Positions 57,595-64,000 of a DNA stretch of 64,000 nucleotides are shown one piece after another. A model generated the notes under the pieces. It did no database searches and had not been told where the DNA came from. It saw only the letters and a program-made list of their open reading frames with translations. Position 1 is the stretch's first letter, and every line of letters starts with the position of its first letter. A program made the translations under genes and the position numbers. Source of the DNA: Domibacillus sp. DTU_2020_1001157_1_SI_ALB_TIR_016 (GTDB lineage: Bacteria; Bacillota; Bacilli; Bacillales; Domibacillaceae). The DNA lies in assembly GCF_032341995.1 (NCBI RefSeq), contig NZ_CP135439.1, positions 2,170,001-2,234,000 on the forward strand, written 5' to 3'.

Positions 57595-58467
57595 TTACAA
57601 TCCCCTTTCTTCTTTCCATTCTTTTACAGCATCCCATAAAACATGAGCCAGTATTTCCCCAGCTGTTTTTGGCGCTACTTTGCCCGGCAGGCCGAGAGCA
57701 TGAATGGCTTCTATTCCTGCTTTTTGGGCAGCTTCGAAATCCGTTCCTCCCGGTTCAGAGGCGAGGTCAATCACCAGAGAGCCCGGCTTCATTTGCTCTA
57801 ATATTTCTTTTGTTAAAACCATATCCGGCACTGTATTGATCACAATGTCGGCTCGTTTAATTTCTTCTTTCATGCTTTCCATATAAAAAGGATACAGGCT
57901 CATTTCTTTTGCTCTAGCAAACTTCCCTGTTTCCCGCACCGCTGCCGTTACATGAGCACCGGCCTGATAGAACAGCCGGGCCGTTGTAATACCGACGCGG
58001 CCAAGCCCGATTACCATCACATTGGCCCCGTGAATGGTATGATCCGTTTTTTGCATGGCGATCATCAGGGTTCCTTCAGCTGTCGGAATAGAGTTAAGCA
58101 CCGCTGCGTCTTCCCGGTCGAAAATATACAGAATGTCACGGTCTACTATGCTTTTTAGGGCTGGTGTTTCAATGCCGCTTACGATAATGCAATTGGGTGA
58201 CAGAGACTCGGCAATTTCTTTTGTCATGAAAAGCGGGTTTGATGAAAACGGGGCATCCACTACCCCTCCTTTTTTCACGCCCGAAACCGGCAATATAAAC
58301 AAGTCCATCAGCTGATAGGACACGTCTTCCGGTTTCAGAACCTGTGCGCCTGAGAGTTCCTTCTTTGCCTGATCAAATCCAGCCATGTACACATGGATGC
58401 CGCGTTCCATTAACAGGCGGCCCATCTCAATCTGTCTGGCATCTCCGCCATAAATCAATGCTTTCAC
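57595..58467 (-). CDS. spoVFA: Dipicolinate synthase subunit A
   Basis: NAD(P)-dependent subunit that, with SpoVFB, oxidises the DapA product to dipicolinate. YGGDARQIEMGRLLMERG opens the protein, and the Rossmann loop GLGRVGITTARLFYQAGAHV is at about residue 155. 290 aa. GGAGGAG precedes the start. A sigma-K-type promoter is found 33-61 bases upstream. In B. subtilis ymxH lies between mlpA and this gene; it is absent here. Confidence 0.95.
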   Translation of the reverse strand: MKALIYGGDARQIEMGRLLMERGIHVYMAGFDQAKKELSGAQVLKPEDVSYQLMDLFILPVSGVKKGGVVDAPFSSNPLFMTKEIAESLSPNCIIVSGIETPALKSIVDRDILYIFDREDAAVLNSIPTAEGTLMIAMQKTDHTIHGANVMVIGLGRVGITTARLFYQAGAHVTAAVRETGKFARAKEMSLYPFYMESMKEEIKRADIVINTVPDMVLTKEILEQMKPGSLVIDLASEPGGTDFEAAQKAGIEAIHALGLPGKVAPKTAGEILAHVLWDAVKEWKEERGL

Positions 58468-58499
58468 CTAAATCTCCTCCAATTGCGGCGTATTCTTTT

Positions 58500-58528
58500 T
58501 ATTGTATGAACCGCCATTTTTCCCTGTG
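58500..58528 (-). promoter_or_regulatory. spoVFA: spoVF sigma-K-type promoter
   Basis: CATACAATA (58500-58508) and CACA (58525-58528) match the sigma-K consensus mACm-N16-CATANNNTA exactly, 33 bases before spoVFA. Confidence 0.75.
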
Positions 58529-58544
58529 CGTTCTGTTTTGTTCC

Positions 58545-58575
58545 AAAAAAAAGAATCCACTCTTTGAGCGGATTC
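58545..58575 (-). terminator. mlpA terminator
   Basis: GAATCCGCTC/GAGTGGATTC stem with one mismatch, followed by eight T on the minus strand; it overlaps the mlpA stop codon. Confidence 0.8.
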
Positions 58576-59815
58576 AAATTTGGGCTGTTTTCGGCCATTT
58601 GCCATCCGGGCTGATCAGCGCGGCTGAGAATGGTTTATTAAACAATTCTGCTGCCAGTGCGTCCACCCGGTCTTTTTTTACGTTATCAATTAGTGAGACG
58701 ACTTCATCAAGCGTACGGTGGCGCTTAAGAAGCAGCTCGTTTTTTCCATTACGGCTCATACGGCTGTTTGTGCTCTCCAGACTAAGCATTAAGCTGCCTT
58801 TAAGCTGTTCCTTACTGTTTTGAAGCTCTTTTGGTGTAATTCCTTCCTTTTTAACAAGGTCGATGGACTTCATAATGGTCGCATATAATTCTTCCAGCTG
58901 TTCGGCTCCTGTTCCACCATAAAATGTGATCAGACCCGTATCTTTATAAGAAGAATGGTACGAGTACACAGAATACGCAAGACCCCGTTCTTCACGAACT
59001 TCCTGGAAAAGACGGCTAGACATGCTTCCACCGATAATATTATTGAGTACGATTAAATTGTAAATGTCTTTGTCTCCGATTGGGACACCTTCATATCCAA
59101 AGCATAAATGCGCTTGCTCTGTTTCTTTCGAGCGTGCTTTTTTCTCATGGTAAAAGTGAGAAACAGCCTCCATGGCCGGCGCTTTGCCGCCTTCGTACTC
59201 TCCAAAAAGAGCTTCTGCTTTTTTCACGAGCTCTTCTGTAATATTGCCTGCGATCGAAATGACTACCCGATCCGGTGTATACATGTTGTACATGTATTCT
59301 TTGAGCGTGTCACGTGTGAAAGCAGCCAATGTTTCTTCTGTCCCCAAAATCGGAAGGCCAAGCGGATGGTTACCGTAAGCGGCGCTGCTAAGCAAATCAT
59401 GAACGATATCGTCCGGCGCGTCTTCATACATTTTAATTTCCTCTAAAATAACATTGCGCTCTTTTTCAAGCTCTTCTGTATCAAATTTAGAATGGAAAAA
59501 CATATCTGCCAGCACATTTAAAGCGTGCTCTGCATGATTATCAAGCACCTTTGCATAGTAGCACGTGTATTCTTTTGACGTAAAAGCATTTACTTGACCG
59601 CCGATGCTGTCAAAGCTTTCTGCTATTTCTTTTGCACTTAATGTATCTGTTCCTTTAAAGAACATATGTTCAAGAAAATGGGACACACCGTTTAGTTCTG
59701 GTGACTCGTCACGGGATCCTGTTGCAATCCATATGCCAATTGCAGCGGACCGAACCGTGGTCATTTCTTCTGTTACGATGGTCACGCCATTCTTGCATGT
59801 AAATCGTTTTATCAA
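58574..59815 (-). CDS. mlpA: MlpA (YmxG), M16 family metallopeptidase
   Basis: Processing-peptidase-like M16 enzyme with the zinc motif HFLEHMFFKG, the downstream glutamate region EEIKMYEDAPDDIVHD, and the conserved GGSMSSRLFQEVREERGLAYSV. 413 aa from the TTG at 59815, chosen because the family begins MIKR(F/Y)TCxNG and this TTG lies 11 nt after GGGGG. An ATG nine bases earlier is possible but very close to the ribosome binding site. B. subtilis MlpA affects protease gene expression; the substrate is unknown. Confidence 0.93.
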   Translation of the reverse strand: MIKRFTCKNGVTIVTEEMTTVRSAAIGIWIATGSRDESPELNGVSHFLEHMFFKGTDTLSAKEIAESFDSIGGQVNAFTSKEYTCYYAKVLDNHAEHALNVLADMFFHSKFDTEELEKERNVILEEIKMYEDAPDDIVHDLLSSAAYGNHPLGLPILGTEETLAAFTRDTLKEYMYNMYTPDRVVISIAGNITEELVKKAEALFGEYEGGKAPAMEAVSHFYHEKKARSKETEQAHLCFGYEGVPIGDKDIYNLIVLNNIIGGSMSSRLFQEVREERGLAYSVYSYHSSYKDTGLITFYGGTGAEQLEELYATIMKSIDLVKKEGITPKELQNSKEQLKGSLMLSLESTNSRMSRNGKNELLLKRHRTLDEVVSLIDNVKKDRVDALAAELFNKPFSAALISPDGKWPKTAQI

Positions 59816-59906
59816 CGTAATCATATCCCCCTAGTTTCTGTTCATCTTGTTGACCACATCACAATATCAATGAATAACAATATCATACTTCGCTTCCAAA
59901 AGCTAT

Positions 59907-59940
59907 AAAAAAAAGCAGAGACTTCATACGAAGTCCCTGC
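59907..59940 (-). terminator. pnp terminator
   Basis: GCAGGGACTTC pairs with GAAGTCTCTGC (one G-T) and is followed by eight T on the minus strand, 9 bases after the pnp stop. Confidence 0.85.
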
Positions 59941-59948
59941 CTTTAATG

Positions 59949-62075
59949 TTATTGCTGCTGTTTAGCTGCTTCTTCTTTTTCACGCTGTTCTTTTAAAACA
60001 GCTTTTCTAGACACATTTACGCGCCCTTGATTATCAATAGCAATTACTTTTACAAGGATTTCATCGCCTATTTTCAATACATCTTCTACCTTGCCAACCC
60101 GCTCTTCAGCAAGCTCGGAAATGTGCACAAGACCGTCTTTGCCTTTGAACAGCTCAACAAAAGCGCCGAATTTCTCAATACGCTTTACTTTCCCCATGTA
60201 AAGCTCGCCGACTTGTACTTCACGTACAATGTCTTCGATAATTTTCTTCGCCCGTTCATTGTCTTCCTGGTTCACCGATGAAATAAAGACGGTTCCGTCT
60301 TGTTCAATATCGATTTTTACGCCAGTTTCTTCAATAATTTTATTGATTTGTTTGCCGCTCGGCCCAATAACATCACGGATTTTATCCGGATTGATGGTCA
60401 TGGTCATAATTTTCGGCGCGTAAGCCGACAATTCATTGCGCGGCGTATCAATTACAGACAGCATATGCTCTAAAATATGCATTCTTCCTTCTTTTGCCTG
60501 CTGAAGCGCTTCTTCTAAAATCTCACGGCTTAATCCATCGATTTTAATATCCATTTGAAGAGCGGTCACGCCTTTTGCTGTACCTGCTACTTTAAAGTCC
60601 ATATCACCAAGGTGGTCTTCCATGCCTTGAATATCAGACAACACTGTATAATGCTCGCCAGACTTAACAAGACCCATTGCAATACCAGCGACAGGCGCTT
60701 TAATTGGTACACCTGCATCCATCATCGCCATTGTGCTTGCACAAATACTCGCTTGAGATGAAGATCCGTTCGATTCAAGCACCTCTGATACAAGGCGAAT
60801 CGTATACGGGAAGTCTTTTTCATCAGGGATAATCGGATAAAGAGCACGCTCTCCAAGAGCACCATGCCCAATTTCCCGGCGGCCCGGTGCACGAAGCGGA
60901 CGTGTTTCCCCTACGCTGAACGAAGGGAAATTGTAATGGTGCATAAACCGTTTTGATTCTTCCGTTCCAAGACCGTCCAAAATTTGCACATCACCTAAAG
61001 CACCAAGCGTAGCTACACTCAGTACCTGTGTTTGTCCACGGGTAAACATAGCGGAGCCATGTGTACGTGGAAGTAATGTGGTTTCGGAAGAAAGCGGACG
61101 AATTTCGTCGATCTTCCGGCCGTCTGGACGAATTTTTTCAACGGTAATCAAACGGCGCACTTCTTCTTTAACGAGTTTTTCGAGAATAGCGGAGGCTTCA
61201 GCCAGCACTTGTTCTTCTTCGCCTTCCGAAAGAAGCGCTTCTTTCACAGCATTTTTCACTTCTGTGATCGCTTCCTCGCGCGCATGCTTTTCAGGTGTTT
61301 GAATCGCCTGCTTCATATCCGCTTCACACATTGCACGAATTTTGGCTTCCAGCACTTTGTCGTTTTCATAAAGAACAACTTCACGCTTTTCTTTTCCGCA
61401 TGCAGCGACAATTTCTTCCTGGAAAGCGATTAAGCGCTTGATTTCTTCGTGGCCAAACATAATCGCTTCAAGCATCACTTCTTCTGGTACTTCGTCTGCT
61501 CCCGCTTCAACCATGTTGATTGCTTCTTTAGTGCCAGCGACCGACAAATCAATATCACTTTTTTCCTGCTGCTCCACTGTCGGGTTGATCACGAAAGAAC
61601 CGTCTACACGGCCGACGTTTACCCCGGCAATTGGACCTTCGAATGGAATATCTGATACTGACAGCGCCAGTGAGGAACCGAACATTGCAGCCATTTCAGG
61701 TGAGCAGTCCTGGTCTACACTCATGACCATGCTGATCACTTGAACTTCATTACGGAATCCATCGGCAAAAAGCGGACGAATTGGGCGGTCAATTAACCGG
61801 CTTGCCAGTGTCGCTTTTTCACTCGGACGGCCTTCTCTTTTAATAAATCCGCCTGGAATTTTACCTGCGGCATAAAGACGCTCTTCGTAGTTTACTGTTA
61901 ACGGAAAGAAATCCACTGCTTTCGCTTCCTTAGAAGCTGTTGCAGTACTAAGTACGACCGTATCGCCGTAGCGAATTAGCGCTGAACCATTGGCCTGCTT
62001 CGCGATTTGTCCTATTTCAACCGTTAATTCGCGTCCTGCCCAGTCGATGGAAAATGTTCTTTTTCCCTGCTCCAT
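59949..62075 (-). CDS. pnp: Polyribonucleotide nucleotidyltransferase (PNPase)
   Basis: 3'-5' phosphorolytic exoribonuclease. It has two RNase PH domains (the second with [20 protein letters not shown] and [14 protein letters not shown]), a KH domain ([20 protein letters not shown]) and an S1 domain ([18 protein letters not shown]) in the usual order. 708 aa. With RNase Y and RNase J2, also encoded here, it belongs to the mRNA decay machinery. It follows rpsO, the conserved order. Confidence 0.97.
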   Translation of the reverse strand: MEQGKRTFSIDWAGRELTVEIGQIAKQANGSALIRYGDTVVLSTATASKEAKAVDFFPLTVNYEERLYAAGKIPGGFIKREGRPSEKATLASRLIDRPIRPLFADGFRNEVQVISMVMSVDQDCSPEMAAMFGSSLALSVSDIPFEGPIAGVNVGRVDGSFVINPTVEQQEKSDIDLSVAGTKEAINMVEAGADEVPEEVMLEAIMFGHEEIKRLIAFQEEIVAACGKEKREVVLYENDKVLEAKIRAMCEADMKQAIQTPEKHAREEAITEVKNAVKEALLSEGEEEQVLAEASAILEKLVKEEVRRLITVEKIRPDGRKIDEIRPLSSETTLLPRTHGSAMFTRGQTQVLSVATLGALGDVQILDGLGTEESKRFMHHYNFPSFSVGETRPLRAPGRREIGHGALGERALYPIIPDEKDFPYTIRLVSEVLESNGSSSQASICASTMAMMDAGVPIKAPVAGIAMGLVKSGEHYTVLSDIQGMEDHLGDMDFKVAGTAKGVTALQMDIKIDGLSREILEEALQQAKEGRMHILEHMLSVIDTPRNELSAYAPKIMTMTINPDKIRDVIGPSGKQINKIIEETGVKIDIEQDGTVFISSVNQEDNERAKKIIEDIVREVQVGELYMGKVKRIEKFGAFVELFKGKDGLVHISELAEERVGKVEDVLKIGDEILVKVIAIDNQGRVNVSRKAVLKEQREKEEAAKQQQ

Positions 62076-62120
62076 TTGGTTGCACCTCTCTTTATTTAAA
62101 AAAACGTTTTTTTCCTAACA

Positions 62121-62144
62121 AAAAAGCGGGAAAAATCCCGCTTT
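62121..62144 (-). terminator. rpsO terminator
   Basis: AAAGCGGGA pairs perfectly with TCCCGCTTT, followed by TTTGTT on the minus strand, 8 bases after the rpsO stop; pnp may still be reached by read-through. Confidence 0.75.
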
Positions 62145-62152
62145 ATCGTGAA

Positions 62153-62422
62153 TTATCGGCGCAAACCGAGCTTTTGGATCAACTCGCGGTAACGTGCTAC
62201 ATCCTTGTTACGAAGGTATGAAAGCAGGTTACGACGGCGGCCGACCATTTTTAGAAGACCGCGACGTGAATGGTGGTCTTTTTTATGTGTACGTAAGTGA
62301 TCATTCAACGTGTTGATTTGTTCAGTTAATACAGCGATTTGAACTTCTGGAGACCCAGTGTCGCTTTCGTGTGTTCTGTACTCCTGAATTAGTTCGTTTT
62401 TGCGTTCTTGTGTTAATGCCAT
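62153..62422 (-). CDS. rpsO: 30S ribosomal protein S15
   Basis: The 89-residue four-helix protein binds 16S rRNA early in 30S assembly. The signature [28 protein letters not shown] is complete, and the ends are standard ([24 protein letters not shown]). AAAGGAGG precedes the start. The 109-bp leader may hold the S15 autoregulatory structure, but I could not define it. Confidence 0.98.
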   Translation of the reverse strand: MALTQERKNELIQEYRTHESDTGSPEVQIAVLTEQINTLNDHLRTHKKDHHSRRGLLKMVGRRRNLLSYLRNKDVARYRELIQKLGLRR

Positions 62423-62531
62423 TTGTAATTCCTCCTTTAAATTGATTCATCCCCGTCAGCCGAGCATGCGTTGGAGATTCGCAATGCCAAGCAGCGGTTC
62501 AAAATGTCAAGCACTTCTTATTATAAGAAAT

Positions 62532-63494
62532 TTATGCTTCTTCGTCAAGACGTTTGCTGTCGAAGAAATGCACAGCTGCTTTTTTATCCCGTTCAATTTG
62601 TGCAGCCAGCTCTTCAATACCGCTAAACTTCTGCTCCCCGCGCAGCCGAATAAACCAGTCCACTTCCACTTCTTCTCCGTAAATATCCCCCGTATACTGA
62701 AAAATATGCACTTCGATTGATAAAACCGGCTTGTCCGGACTTTTAAATGTCGGACGGAACCCAACATTGCACACCCCTTCATGCCATTCATTTTTCACAC
62801 GGATTTTTACGGCGTATACACCGGTGCGCGGCAGGAAATAATCATCATCGGGTTCGATATTCGCGGTGGGAAAACCCATTTTCCGGCCGCGTTTATCACC
62901 GTGAATAACCGTCCCGTGCATCCGGTAAGGGCGGCCGAGTAAATCGGACGCATCGCGTACAAGTCCTTCCGAAAGCAGCTCTCTTATTTTGGTCGAACTT
63001 ACTTTTTCCTCCCCAAATTCAAGCTTATCAACAGATGTAAAAGCAAATGCCCCGCGTGAATGAAACAGTAATGTTTCCATCGTTCCTTTTCCAAGACGGC
63101 CGTATGTATAATCAAAACCGGCCGTCACGTGCTGAACATTTAAACCAATGATATACTGGTCTACAAACTGCTGTGGTTCAAGGGCTGCAAAATCAGACGT
63201 AAATCGGACCACGAACAAATAGTCAATACCGAGATCAGCGATCAAACGCTTTTTTTCCTCAAGAGGAGTAATATAGCGGATATGCTGATGCTTTCTGCCA
63301 AGAACAACAGACGGATGAGGATCAAATGTCATTACGGCACTTTTCCAGCCGTGCTTATCCGCCGTTTTTTTAGCGGCAGAGATTACCTGTTGATGCCCTT
63401 TATGTACCCCGTCAAAAAAACCAAGCGCAAGCGCCATCGGTTCGAATTCTTCTTTTTTATGGCTGTGCGGGTGGCGCAGCATAATAACATCCAT
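62532..63494 (-). CDS. ribF: Bifunctional riboflavin kinase / FAD synthetase
   Basis: Makes FMN from riboflavin and FAD from FMN (RibC in B. subtilis). The adenylyltransferase domain has LGFFDGVHKGHQQVI and SSTKIRELLSEGLV. The kinase domain has GRKMGFPTANIEPDD and GVCNVGFRPTF. The start at 63494 (MDVIMLRHPHSHK, 320 aa) has AGGTG 8 nt upstream. It follows truB by 22 bp, and the order truB-ribF-rpsO-pnp is the conserved one. Confidence 0.96.
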   Translation of the reverse strand: MDVIMLRHPHSHKKEEFEPMALALGFFDGVHKGHQQVISAAKKTADKHGWKSAVMTFDPHPSVVLGRKHQHIRYITPLEEKKRLIADLGIDYLFVVRFTSDFAALEPQQFVDQYIIGLNVQHVTAGFDYTYGRLGKGTMETLLFHSRGAFAFTSVDKLEFGEEKVSSTKIRELLSEGLVRDASDLLGRPYRMHGTVIHGDKRGRKMGFPTANIEPDDDYFLPRTGVYAVKIRVKNEWHEGVCNVGFRPTFKSPDKPVLSIEVHIFQYTGDIYGEEVEVDWFIRLRGEQKFSGIEELAAQIERDKKAAVHFFDSKRLDEEA

Positions 63495-63516
63495 ACATTT
63501 CACACCTGTCTCTCTG

Positions 63517-64000
63517 TCATTGTGGCATCACTTTAACCGGCTTGATCAGCCCTGTTTTTTCCGGATGAACCTGGTAGATGGCCAATAGTTCCCCGTTTAA
63601 ATAAACAGCTGCTTCGGACTCCCCAGCCGGCCACTGGGCAGGCTTCGACAAAACAGCCCCATTCTTTACCTTTACTGCTACTGTATCATTTACGATCCAC
63701 TTCGGCAAATGAGAAACCGCTGTTTCAACCGGCTTTAAGACATCCTCTGGAGCCCGTTCTGCCAGCACAGACAGCGTGACGCAGTCGTCTTCACCGAAGC
63801 CTCCTGAATGAGTACGTACCAGGCGTGACATATGCGCCGGGTAGCCGAGCTTTTCGCCAATCATTACAGCCAAAGTTCGAATATAGGTCCCTTTCCCGCA
63901 AGAAACGCGAATGGAAAAGCGGACTTTTTCATTTTCCTGTTCGATCGGGCTGATTCGCTCAATGCTGTAAATAGAGACGATCCGTGACGGGCGCTCTACC
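63517..64000 (-). CDS. truB: tRNA pseudouridine-55 synthase, C-terminal part
   Basis: The 3' ~160 codons are visible; the start and catalytic Asp motif lie beyond position 64000. The visible part begins with RPSRIVSIYSIERISP, then VRFSIRVSCGKGTYIRTLAVMIGEKLG, the conserved GTYIRTL signature of TruB, followed by the C-terminal domain. TruB makes pseudouridine in the T-loop of all tRNAs. Its end is 22 bp from ribF. Confidence 0.93.
   Translation of the reverse strand, partial: VERPSRIVSIYSIERISPIEQENEKVRFSIRVSCGKGTYIRTLAVMIGEKLGYPAHMSRLVRTHSGGFGEDDCVTLSVLAERAPEDVLKPVETAVSHLPKWIVNDTVAVKVKNGAVLSKPAQWPAGESEAAVYLNGELLAIYQVHPEKTGLIKPVKVMPQ

Noticed and set aside
62423..62531. Possible S15 autoregulatory RNA before rpsO
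   Set aside because: A leader is present, but I could not fold a convincing pseudoknot by eye, so it is not listed as a feature.

Overview
This window is a piece of the chromosome of an endospore-forming Firmicute of the family Bacillaceae. The evidence is a set of sporulation genes (spoVK, cotE, spoVS, spoIIIE, spoVFA/spoVFB, Spo0E-like genes) and a gene order from glnA to truB that closely follows the Bacillus subtilis backbone. It is not B. subtilis itself: a BMP-family nucleoside transporter operon sits next to ymfC, the glp genes lie between mutL and miaA, and hflX, tepA/ylzJ and ymxH are missing from their usual places. Nearly all core genes are on the minus strand.

Positions 1-8.85 kb are an AT-rich accessory region. 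It starts with a truncated stressosome gene (rsbR type) and then holds decaying phage-derived material: a DUF3954-like gene, two Spo0E-like phosphatase genes, a RusA resolvase without its 5' end, and a tyrosine integrase with no N-terminus and an in-frame stop. Its most distinctive content is a repeated two- to three-gene module (an IDEAL-like protein, a basic protein starting MAYRG, and sometimes a 38-residue protein). The MAYRG gene occurs four times, two copies intact and two decayed, with two further module fragments. A stand-alone L,D-transpeptidase, a secreted orphan and several small unknown genes lie between the copies. The region ends at a 24-bp perfect inverted repeat just before the glnA terminator.

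Positions 8.85-35.5 kb carry: glutamine synthetase and its regulator (glnR promoter with a perfect GlnR box); a PLP enzyme of the YnbB family; a TRIC-type channel; a TetR regulator; spoVK; hfq-miaA; the glycerol regulon (glpF-glpK and glpD, each preceded by a leader terminator of the GlpP-antitermination type, with glpP and a PPK2 kinase nearby); mutS-mutL; cotE; ricA-miaB; the 2-oxoacid:ferredoxin oxidoreductase korA-korB; spoVS; ymdB; rny; and recA with a LexA-type box.

Positions 35.5-64 kb carry: cinA, pgsA, rodZ, ymfK, ymfJ, ymfI, and the M16 peptidase-like pair ymfH/ymfF; a GntR regulator with the four-gene BMP/nucleoside ABC transporter; spoIIIE; rnjB; dapA, dapG, asd and the dipicolinate synthase genes spoVFB/spoVFA (lysine precursors plus the spore-core solute); mlpA; pnp; rpsO; ribF; and the 3' part of truB. 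Near-identical sigma-K-type promoters precede cotE and spoVFA, which fits joint late mother-cell expression.

The core is ordinary. The best candidate for something undescribed is the amplified IDEAL/MAYRG module at 1.2-7 kb. All functional statements rest on motif recognition and gene order; no database search was run.
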